Shown: positions 34,764 through 42,691 of the stretch, one piece after another
How the letters are laid out: every line of letters begins with the position of its first letter
How positions within the stretch are numbered: the first letter of the stretch is position 1
Assembly (NCBI GenBank): GCA_028280575.1
Contig: JANQLN010000053.1
Location: 1-60,081 of the forward strand
DNA: 60,081 nucleotides
Direction: 5' to 3'
Origin: Clostridia bacterium
GTDB taxonomy: Bacteria; Bacillota; Clostridia; Acetivibrionales; STF1-152
Made by a program: the position numbers and the translations under genes
Notes under the pieces: model-generated
The model's input: the letters and a program-made list of their open reading frames with translations, nothing else
The model's database searches: none
What the model was told of the DNA's origin: nothing

Positions 34764-35609
34764 ATGGCTTTGGTGGAAGAGAAAAAAAGAACTGCCCGGA
34801 TGGTACTTATTTACAGCAGCATAACAATTATTATACTTATTTTGGTGTTTCCGTTTTTTTGGATGCTGTCTACCTCCATTAAGGACAAGACTGAAATATT
34901 CAGTGCCGTACCCAGGCTGATACCCAATAGGATTACCCTGGAGAATTATCATAAAATGTGGTTTGAATCTAAATTCTACACATATTTCATAAACAGCATA
35001 ATAGTGTCTATTGCTACAACCCTGGTTGCATTATTGGTATCGACGTTTCTGGCATACGGGCTGGCAAGGTTCAGATTCAGAGGTAAAAGCGTAATATTTA
35101 ATATGTTGATACTTACACAGATGTTTCCGCTTCCGCTTTTGATTATTACGATTTATATTTCATTTGTACAGATAAAGCTGGTTGATTCGCTGATGGGTCT
35201 GGTTATTTCATACTGTACCTTTGCTGTACCCTTCAGTACCCTTATGCTGAAATCATATTTTGATGACCTGCCCTATGAACTGGAAGAATCGGCAGCAATC
35301 GACGGTTGTTCACCGGTTTCAACAATATTTAAAATTGTCATTCCCCTTTCGGCACCGGCAATAACCACAATGGGATTGTTTGCCTTCATACTGTCATGGC
35401 AGGAATTTATGATGGCACTGACTCTTATAAGGACTACCGAATTCAGGACACTGCCTGTGGCCATAAGTATGATGGTAGGTGTCAGGGAAATATTCTGGGG
35501 GCCCCTGATGGCAGGCTCAACAGTATTCACTCTGCCTGTAGTTATTATGTTTATGTATTTCCAGAAGAATCTGGTCAGCGGTATGACAATGGGTGCGGTA
35601 AAGGCATAG
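34764..35609 (+). CDS. ABC sugar permease, MalG-type
   Basis: The 281-residue second permease subunit has a typical N-terminal segment FPFFWMLSTSIKDKTEIF, EAA loop LEESAAIDGCSPVSTIFKIV (quoted in part) and a C-terminal end GMTMGAVKA. ATG 34764 has AGAGGTGG upstream, and the gene is tightly coupled to the MalF-type gene. It completes the heterodimeric channel of the P2 operon importer. Confidence 0.92.
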   Translation: MALVEEKKRTARMVLIYSSITIIILILVFPFFWMLSTSIKDKTEIFSAVPRLIPNRITLENYHKMWFESKFYTYFINSIIVSIATTLVALLVSTFLAYGLARFRFRGKSVIFNMLILTQMFPLPLLIITIYISFVQIKLVDSLMGLVISYCTFAVPFSTLMLKSYFDDLPYELEESAAIDGCSPVSTIFKIVIPLSAPAITTMGLFAFILSWQEFMMALTLIRTTEFRTLPVAISMMVGVREIFWGPLMAGSTVFTLPVVIMFMYFQKNLVSGMTMGAVKA

Positions 35610-35693
35610 AAGTTTAATATAAATAAGTATAGTTATATAATATTTTAACTATTACTACAGTGAAAAATTCTATTATGGATGTTTTAAATAAAC

Positions 35694-35715
35694 ACCTGGG
35701 TGTGGTACCTGGGTG
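35694..35715 (+). repeat. Direct repeat ACCTGGGTG x2
   Basis: ACCTGGGTG occurs at 35694-35702 and 35707-35715, 25 nt before the second RidA gene. It is GC-rich against an AT-rich background. The role is unknown; no T-run supports termination. Confidence 0.35.
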
Positions 35716-35739
35716 GAAAAATAATTTTTGGAGGGTATT

Positions 35740-36192
35740 ATGCAGGATAAAATCAATGATATAAGGTTAATTAAAAAGAAAAGAAAAGGGATAGTTGCCG
35801 TCAGGCAAGTGGGAGATTTGCTTTATCTTTCAGGTCACGGCCCGGAGGACCAGATAACCGGAAAACCTTTTTACACAGGCCGGCTGGGAGAAAATGTAAG
35901 CCTGGAGCAAGGATATGATGCGGCAAGGATTTGCGGGGTTATTCTGCTGCGTGAAATAGAAGACTACCTGGGCAGCCTGGATAGAATCGACTATATTGTA
36001 AAAGCCTTTGCTTTGATAAGCAGCGCACCGGATTTTTATGACCAGGAAAAGGTGATGGATGGTTTTTCAGACCTCATGGTAGATATTCTAGGTGACAGAG
36101 GCATACACGCCCGGACGGCTGCCGGTACTTCAAACCTTCCGGCAGGCAATATTCCGGTGGAAGTTGAAATAATAGTTAAAATTAAATACTAG
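35740..36192 (+). CDS. RidA/YjgF-family protein, second copy
   Basis: The 150-residue paralogue of the RidA protein at 26.25 kb shares RKGIVAVR, DLLYLSGHGP, DGFSDLMVDILG and NIPVEVEIIVKI. Arg125 in HARTAAGTSNLP is the equivalent of the substrate-binding Arg. ATG 35740 has TTGGAGGG upstream. It is the last gene of the P2 operon. Having one RidA in each of two co-regulated operons suggests a pathway that makes a reactive imine or enamine in quantity. Confidence 0.85.
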   Translation: MQDKINDIRLIKKKRKGIVAVRQVGDLLYLSGHGPEDQITGKPFYTGRLGENVSLEQGYDAARICGVILLREIEDYLGSLDRIDYIVKAFALISSAPDFYDQEKVMDGFSDLMVDILGDRGIHARTAAGTSNLPAGNIPVEVEIIVKIKY

Positions 36193-36308
36193 AATATATG
36201 CCCTAAATTACAATAGCATTTTCTTACCTGGTAAAGATTTATTTACAAAGTACTAAAAAGCATATAAAATATATTAAAAAAGTATTTAAGAGGGTAAATA
36301 ATGGTGTA

Positions 36309-38618
36309 ATGAAGGTTAATAAAGCAGGAAATAATTATATGAGAAATGGAAGGAAAAATCCTTTATTTTACAAACATTTTGTTTTATATTTGATACTGTT
36401 TATTGTGCCGGCATTTATATTAAGCTCCATATTTTTGCTGGATTTTATGGATGTATTTAAAGAAGAACTCATTAACAAGAACATTAACAAGAATATCGTA
36501 ACACAATATACTCTGGATATTGAGATAGAGCAGCTAAGAAAAATTTCATTAGAGGTTGCAACTGATAAAGAGTTTAGACCCTTCACATTTGACAATGATC
36601 CATATAAATCAAACAAGATAATTGAAAGATTAAGAAATTATTGTACTACCAATACGTTTATTGATTCCATGTTCATATACTATCCATATGATGATTATCT
36701 GTATACGTCTTCAACATCAGCTTCGCTGGACATGTTCAGCGTTAATTTATTTAATCATTCCCGGTACGAGCCCTATCAATTTATAGAAAAGCTGAAAACA
36801 ATAAACACAATTGATGCATTTAGCATATTGGAATTTGATGCTGTTAATACCTGGAATGGCAAATTGAATTTAATGACATTTTTGTTTCCTTTAACTTATG
36901 ATTATACAAACAATAGAAATGGCGTTTTAGGGGTAATAATAAAAGAGGGCACTATAAGAGATAGAATATATGCAGGACGGGACAATAATAAATCATATGT
37001 TGTTATAAAGTACAAATATAATGAAATTGTTTATTACGATAAAGGAAAAGAATACGGAGAAGAAATAAAGGGGCTGTCTATAGATGATAATTTTATAAAT
37101 AATGATTATAATGAGGTAGAGATTGATAATAAAAAGTTTAACGTAACTGTTTTAAATTCAGAGGTCAGTGCCGATATAGTATATTATATATTCAATTTGG
37201 ATGAGGAAGTTTATAACAGTTTAAACAAAGTAAAAAATACATTAACGCTTTCAATAATTATAGCTGTTATTATTGGAGCAATTTTGATAATCTATGGATT
37301 ATATTATAATTATTTGCCTGTCAGAAGCTTATATAACTACGCACAATCAATTTTCATATCAAATGGAGAGCCATTGGAAGAACCGGATATGGCACAAAAA
37401 GCCAGCATTAACGATATAAAAAAAGTGCTTGACTGCTTAAGCAGTCATAATATGAGTTTAACCAACAAGTTTAATAACAATTATAAATATTTGCTGGAAG
37501 ATAATCTGGTTACAGGGCTGCTTCAAGGTAAGGACATTCCGGCATATAAGATTAATGACTTGAATATAAAAACCAGTTTTGATGCTGCGAAGTATTGCTG
37601 CTGTGCTATCCTGGACTTTCAGGATAAAAATATAAACCTCAAAGAGGTGATAGATTTAGTCCATGGTAAAAACAACTATGATATAAATAGCTTATGTAAA
37701 TATCATACCGATATAGATAAACTTATAATTGTTTCATTTATTACAGGAAATCGCAAAGATATAAAAACATATTATAATATCCTGCTAAACGAAATAAATA
37801 ATAATCTGCAAACAAATGTATTTATTGGGTTGGGCAAAGCTTACCATAGTATTGGTGAAATTCCAATATCCTACAGACAGGCTAACCTGGCCATAGACAG
37901 AATATTCAAGACTGGACAAAATCATATTATAGAATATAAGGATATTAAAATTGACTTAAACAATTATAGAAAATATGTGAAATCAGAGACTAAAGTAATA
38001 TGCAGTGCTGTTTCTAACAATGACTTGGAAACGGCAAGGAAAGTTTTAGCACATTTTACAACGACCATATCAGAAAATAACATATCAGGATTTCCGGTAA
38101 AGGTAATTGGATACAATATGCTCATAGAAGTCTTTGGCGCTATTAATGAAAGCATTCATTATAATCCGGTTGACATTAATGATTATTCATACATGCTGTT
38201 AATGGATGATATTAATTCATTTACAGATTTACCTAATAAAATTATAAAGCTATGCCAGGACCAGCAAAAAGTAAAAAATGTTTCAAATTATTATGCGGAT
38301 GATTTGCTGAATAAAATCATAGAGCATATTAATGCAAATTATACGAATTATGATTTTTCAATACAGGCTTTAGGTGAAGAGTTCGGCATGTCGTCACCTA
38401 ATATATGCAGGTATTTCCAATTGCATTTCGGCACCACCATATTATCCTATATAACCAGTTTAAGAATAAACAAAGCAACGGAGCTATTAATAAACACAGA
38501 TTACGGTGTAAATGATATAGCAGAAAAGGTCGGCTACTTGAATCAAACAACTCTGACTAGAAGATTTAAAAAAGTAATCGGTGTAACACCCAGTAAATAT
38601 AGGAATCTTAACAAATAG
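36309..38618 (+). CDS. Membrane-anchored AraC-type sensor-regulator (first importer cassette)
   Basis: The 769-residue protein has membrane segment 1 at about residues 21-44, an extracytoplasmic sensor of roughly 265 residues, segment 2 at about 312-333, a cytoplasmic linker, and an AraC DNA-binding domain over the last 100 residues (LGEEFGMSSPNICRYFQLHFG, then VGYLNQTTLTRRF and GVTPSKYR). This architecture is typical of one-component regulators beside LplABC-type importers in Bacillota and Paenibacilli. ATG 36309 is assumed; ATG 36339 is possible. It lies upstream of two permeases and an SBP. Confidence 0.88.
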   Translation: MKVNKAGNNYMRNGRKNPLFYKHFVLYLILFIVPAFILSSIFLLDFMDVFKEELINKNINKNIVTQYTLDIEIEQLRKISLEVATDKEFRPFTFDNDPYKSNKIIERLRNYCTTNTFIDSMFIYYPYDDYLYTSSTSASLDMFSVNLFNHSRYEPYQFIEKLKTINTIDAFSILEFDAVNTWNGKLNLMTFLFPLTYDYTNNRNGVLGVIIKEGTIRDRIYAGRDNNKSYVVIKYKYNEIVYYDKGKEYGEEIKGLSIDDNFINNDYNEVEIDNKKFNVTVLNSEVSADIVYYIFNLDEEVYNSLNKVKNTLTLSIIIAVIIGAILIIYGLYYNYLPVRSLYNYAQSIFISNGEPLEEPDMAQKASINDIKKVLDCLSSHNMSLTNKFNNNYKYLLEDNLVTGLLQGKDIPAYKINDLNIKTSFDAAKYCCCAILDFQDKNINLKEVIDLVHGKNNYDINSLCKYHTDIDKLIIVSFITGNRKDIKTYYNILLNEINNNLQTNVFIGLGKAYHSIGEIPISYRQANLAIDRIFKTGQNHIIEYKDIKIDLNNYRKYVKSETKVICSAVSNNDLETARKVLAHFTTTISENNISGFPVKVIGYNMLIEVFGAINESIHYNPVDINDYSYMLLMDDINSFTDLPNKIIKLCQDQQKVKNVSNYYADDLLNKIIEHINANYTNYDFSIQALGEEFGMSSPNICRYFQLHFGTTILSYITSLRINKATELLINTDYGVNDIAEKVGYLNQTTLTRRFKKVIGVTPSKYRNLNK

Positions 38619-38869
38619 TTTATTAAATAATACATAAACAAAACATTTTGCATGTATATCAAATTATATAAAAGATACAATCAAAAATTATCAAACAGTC
38701 AAGAATTAAACTGCTTTCTTTTATTTTTAATGCAAATTAGTTCAAAAATTCATGATTTTTCTTTTCAATTTTGTATGTGAATTTATGCTTGTTGAACAAT
38801 ATATACAATTCTTATACAATCCTTATATAAGCGTTAAGCAATTACAATCTGTAGTGGAGTGATAGCATA
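38619..38869 (+). promoter_or_regulatory. Promoter region of the first importer cassette with tandem 11-bp repeats
   Basis: TATACAATTCT (38802-38812) and TATACAATCCT (38813-38823) are adjacent 11-bp direct repeats followed by TATATA. A -35/-10 pair can be read as TATACA (38802) and TATATA (38824) with 16 nt between. Direct repeats at the -35 suit an AraC-type activator. The rest of the gap shows no gene. Confidence 0.45.
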
Positions 38870-39796
38870 ATGGCAGCAAGCAAATCAGAAAATTCACCAT
38901 TTTTTAAAAGCATATTAAAGGATTACCAGTTAATAATACTGGCACTGCCCGCAATAGTATATTTGTTTATATTTAACTATGTACCCATGTATGGTATGCA
39001 AATTGCATTTAAAGAGTTTAATCCCGGACTGGGAATTCAAGGAAGTCCCTGGACAGGATTTGATAATTTTACCCGCTTTTTTTCATCGTATCAATTTGAC
39101 AGAGTTTTGACCAATACAGTCACGCTGAGCTTAATGCAGTTGATTTTGGGATTTCCTGCGCCAATAATTTTAGCACTTTTGTTAAACCAAATACCAAGCA
39201 TGAAATATAAAAAAATTGTTCAGACTGTCACATATGCGCCTCACTTCATTTCAATAGTTGTTTTAGTCGGCATGTTGAATTTATTTTTATCGCCCAACTC
39301 CGGAATGTTCAACAATTTTTTAACGGCAATAGGAAAAGAGCCGGTATTTTTCTTAGGTGAAGCCAGGCATTTTAGAATGATATATGTACTGTCAGGTATA
39401 TGGCAATCAGCAGGCTGGAGCAGCATAATTTACTTAGCTTCACTGGGGTCTATTGATCCGGCGCTATATGAAGCTGGAAAGATTGATGGCTGCTCCAGGT
39501 TTGGATTAATAAGGCATGTTGACATTCCGTCAATCATACCAACGACGGTAATACTTTTGCTTTTAAACGCAGGACGTTTAATGAACGTTGGTTTTCAAAA
39601 AGCATATTTAATGCAAAACCCTTTGAACTTAAAGGAAGCAGAGATCATATCAACTTATGTATACAAAATAGGTTTGATAGATGCACAGTTTAGCTATTCG
39701 ACCGCTATAGGATTGTTTAATTCAATTGTGAATATGGTGCTGTTGGTTATTGTTAATTATCTCTCCAAAAGGCTTTCGGAAACCAGTTTATGGTAG
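38870..39796 (+). CDS. ABC permease, LplB/YteP-type
   Basis: The 308-residue protein has six membrane segments and opens LALPAIVYLFIFNYVPMYGM, with KEFNPGLGIQGSPWTGFDNF (quoted as family markers). The EAA loop is LYEAGKIDGCSRFGLIRHVD, and it ends with the subfamily C-terminus RLSETSLW. It imports a carbohydrate together with the permease and SBP that follow. The RBS is weak, GTGGAGTG. No ATPase gene is present in the cassette. Confidence 0.92.
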   Translation: MAASKSENSPFFKSILKDYQLIILALPAIVYLFIFNYVPMYGMQIAFKEFNPGLGIQGSPWTGFDNFTRFFSSYQFDRVLTNTVTLSLMQLILGFPAPIILALLLNQIPSMKYKKIVQTVTYAPHFISIVVLVGMLNLFLSPNSGMFNNFLTAIGKEPVFFLGEARHFRMIYVLSGIWQSAGWSSIIYLASLGSIDPALYEAGKIDGCSRFGLIRHVDIPSIIPTTVILLLLNAGRLMNVGFQKAYLMQNPLNLKEAEIISTYVYKIGLIDAQFSYSTAIGLFNSIVNMVLLVIVNYLSKRLSETSLW

Positions 39797-39880
39797 AAAA
39801 GATATGTATTGCAAAGTGGGAGCGTAAAATATTTGAAAGGAGCACATGATTAGTTATCAACTATATCATACAAGGTTTAT

Positions 39881-40783
39881 ATGAGTAAGGAGAATACCAA
39901 TATAAAGGATTCAAAACCTGATGTTATATTTAACACAGTAAATTACACTATTTTAAGTATACTGCTTTTAGTAATTTTGTATCCTCTCTATTTCATAATT
40001 ATTTCATCTTTTTCTGATCCGAATGCAGTTAGTTTGGGAAATGTATGGTTCTATCCGGTTGGCTTTAACCTGGATGGATACATAAGGATTTTTGAGGATG
40101 AAAATATATGGAGAGGCTATTTTAATACAGTATGCTATACTGCAGCAGGAACAACAATTAATGTAGCAATAACTATGATGATAGCGTATTCGCTTGCTAG
40201 GAAAACATTTAAATTACGCGGTGCCATTATGATATATTTATTGATTACCATGTATTTTAACGGAGGTATGATTCCAACATATTTGACAGTAAAATCAACC
40301 GGATTGGAGAATACCTGGTGGGTAATGGTAGTGGTTGGAGCTGTTAACATATTTAATGTAATAATCGCGAGAACTTTTATTGAAAATAATATACCTGAAG
40401 AATTGTATGAAGCAGCAAATATAGACGGATGCTCTCATTTTAACTTTTTTTCAAGAATAGTATTGCCGTTGTCAAAGGCAAGCATGGCAGTTTTAATCCT
40501 GTACTATGGAGTTGAACATTGGAATGATTACATGAAAGCTTTAATCTATATTAGAGATAATGAATTATACCCGCTGCAGATTATATTAAGAGCAATACTG
40601 ATTGAAAACCAAATGCAGGACTCAGTAATAACTGATGTAGAAAGTCAATTGGAAAGATCAAGAATAGCAGAATTGATTAAATACGGTGTTGTTGTAGTAG
40701 CCAGTGCACCTATGTTAATACTTTATCCATTCTTACAAAAATATTTTGCCAAAGGAGTAATGGTTGGATCTATAAAAGGATAA
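39881..40783 (+). CDS. ABC permease, YtcP-type
   Basis: The 300-residue partner permease has YPLYFIIISSFSDPNAV near the N-terminus and EAA loop LYEAANIDGCSHFNFFSRIV. The C-terminus is QKYFAKGVMVGSIKG, typical of the YtcP/LplC group. An AAGGAGC site lies far upstream and the immediate region is weak, so the start is less certain. It precedes the SBP by 50 nt. Confidence 0.91.
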   Translation: MSKENTNIKDSKPDVIFNTVNYTILSILLLVILYPLYFIIISSFSDPNAVSLGNVWFYPVGFNLDGYIRIFEDENIWRGYFNTVCYTAAGTTINVAITMMIAYSLARKTFKLRGAIMIYLLITMYFNGGMIPTYLTVKSTGLENTWWVMVVVGAVNIFNVIIARTFIENNIPEELYEAANIDGCSHFNFFSRIVLPLSKASMAVLILYYGVEHWNDYMKALIYIRDNELYPLQIILRAILIENQMQDSVITDVESQLERSRIAELIKYGVVVVASAPMLILYPFLQKYFAKGVMVGSIKG

Positions 40784-40833
40784 TTTTGGCATAGTTAATG
40801 TCAATAATTATAATAAAATATAGGAGGTTTATC

Positions 40834-42501
40834 ATGACTAAAAAAGCAAAAAAAATATTGGTAATAGTATTAGCCTTAACAATGTTATTATCAATAGCGG
40901 TCGGATGTTCAAAAAAAGAAGGAGAAGCTAAAGAAACAAGCAAAACACAAGAAACCGAAAAAACCGGAAAACCTGATGAAAAGAAAGGCGGTAACTTTAA
41001 TGCGGAAGGCATGCCAATTGTAAACAAAGAAATTACATTAACTGCAACAGCTAAAAAAAGACACGATGTTCCGGATTTTAACACAATGGCTATTTTCAAA
41101 TTAATTCATGAAAATACAAATATTGCTGTTGATTGGGAGCTGGTACCGGATGATGCATGGAAAGAGAAGAAAAACCTGGTTTTTGCAAGCGGGGATTTAC
41201 CTGATGTATTCTTTGGCAATGGGACCATAACAGATATAGAACTAGTTAAATATGGTTCTGCAGGTTTAATTCTGCCTATTAATGATTTAATTGAACAATA
41301 TGGTACTCATATTAAAGTTATAGACACAAAAGTTCCGGGATTATTGAATAAAATAGTCGCACCAGACGGCAATATTTACGCTTTGCCTAAAATGAGCAGT
41401 CTGCAGCCTAGCGCAGCTGCAGCATTATTTCTGAATGCAACCTGGATTGAAAAATTAGGTCTTGAGATCCCTGTAACTACAAATGACTTTGCAGACATGC
41501 TGGTAGCAATTAAAGAAGCAGGGGACATAAACGAAAACGGCAAAGCCGACGAACTGCCTTTTTCCTACATGCATAAGAAAACTGACTGGGTTAATGGCAT
41601 TGGTGACATGTATGGTTCATTCGGAAGAATTGACAATCCTAACCACATAGTTGTGGAAGAAGGTAAAGTTATATTTACAGCTATACAGGAAGAATATAAA
41701 AAAGCAACAATGTATTTTTCAGACCTATATGCAAAAGGTGTTATTGATAAAGAGTCATTCACTCAAGATGGTTCGGTCATGCATGCTAAAATTAAGAGCG
41801 ATCCAATGATACTTGGTGCAGCCAACTTCTGGACAAAGTCATGGGCAACCGGTGATGCCAACAGTGAGAGATGGGTTGCAATTCCACCACTGGTAGGGCC
41901 GGAGGGACATCAAATTTGGAGTAAAAGTGATACATCGGTAGCCGACTTCAGTGCAATATGTATTTCATCAACATGTGAAATCCCGGAAATCGCTTTCAGA
42001 TGGGCCGATTATATGTACAGCGAAGAAATTGGCTATCAATTATATTTTGGTACGGAAGGTGACACAATTGAGAAACTTGACGATGGCACATATGCTCTGA
42101 TCCCATGGCCGGAAGGCATGACCCAGCAAGAATATACGCTGCAATTCACGCCGCAGTTTAATGGGATTTTCTCCGTTGCTCCGGTTGATATGTATAAATA
42201 CTATACAAAACTGGCAATAAGCCCAATGGAAAAAAATATTACATTGAACAGAGATATTTATAGTAAATACCAAACGGACAATTACTTTCCCAGAGCATTA
42301 TTCACAGCAGATGAAGCGAAAAAAATCTCTATGCTAAAAACCGATATTAATAGTTTTGTTGAAGAAAAATCAGCAAATTGGATAATAAACGGAGATATTG
42401 AAAAAGAATGGGATAATTTTATTGATGAGCTGAACGCTATAGGACTGGAAGACTATTTAGCAGTACACCAGGGTATATATGACAGATATGTAGGCAAATA
42501 A
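40834..42501 (+). CDS. Solute-binding lipoprotein, LipO/YtcQ-type
   Basis: The 555-residue protein has a lipoprotein signal ending IAVG-Cys25, a Lys/Glu/Thr linker, and the large family-1 SBP fold with AFRWADYMYSEE and NGKADELPFSYMHK. It binds a carbohydrate outside the membrane for the two upstream permeases. ATG 40834 has AGGAGG upstream, inside the longer frame from 40798. A 13-bp-stem hairpin lies 55 nt downstream. Confidence 0.92.
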   Translation: MTKKAKKILVIVLALTMLLSIAVGCSKKEGEAKETSKTQETEKTGKPDEKKGGNFNAEGMPIVNKEITLTATAKKRHDVPDFNTMAIFKLIHENTNIAVDWELVPDDAWKEKKNLVFASGDLPDVFFGNGTITDIELVKYGSAGLILPINDLIEQYGTHIKVIDTKVPGLLNKIVAPDGNIYALPKMSSLQPSAAAALFLNATWIEKLGLEIPVTTNDFADMLVAIKEAGDINENGKADELPFSYMHKKTDWVNGIGDMYGSFGRIDNPNHIVVEEGKVIFTAIQEEYKKATMYFSDLYAKGVIDKESFTQDGSVMHAKIKSDPMILGAANFWTKSWATGDANSERWVAIPPLVGPEGHQIWSKSDTSVADFSAICISSTCEIPEIAFRWADYMYSEEIGYQLYFGTEGDTIEKLDDGTYALIPWPEGMTQQEYTLQFTPQFNGIFSVAPVDMYKYYTKLAISPMEKNITLNRDIYSKYQTDNYFPRALFTADEAKKISMLKTDINSFVEEKSANWIINGDIEKEWDNFIDELNAIGLEDYLAVHQGIYDRYVGK

Positions 42502-42555
42502 TAGTCTTTAGGGCTTTCTATTGGAAGCATCTGCGCTTTAATCAGTTTCAAGCAA

Positions 42556-42601
42556 GGAGCATACTAAACGTTGTATAAGCTTAGTAAATTTAGTATGCTC
42601 C
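42556..42601. repeat. Inverted repeat in the convergent gap after the SBP gene
   Basis: GGAGCATACTAAA (42556-42568) and TTTAGTATGCTCC (42589-42601) are perfect complements around a 20-nt loop that itself contains TTAGTAAA. There is no T-run on either strand, so it may protect 3' ends of both convergent messages or bind a protein. Confidence 0.55.
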
Positions 42602-42691
42602 GTTAAGAAAATCATAACACAGGCAAATTGCCCATTGGAGCTAAAAAATAGTTGTGTGTGCTGGTTTTATTGTTAATTATTCCTTCCGCAT

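Noticed and set aside
35680..35720. Possible terminator formed by the ACCTGGGTG repeats
   Set aside because: The copies are direct rather than inverted repeats, and no T-run follows before the second RidA gene.
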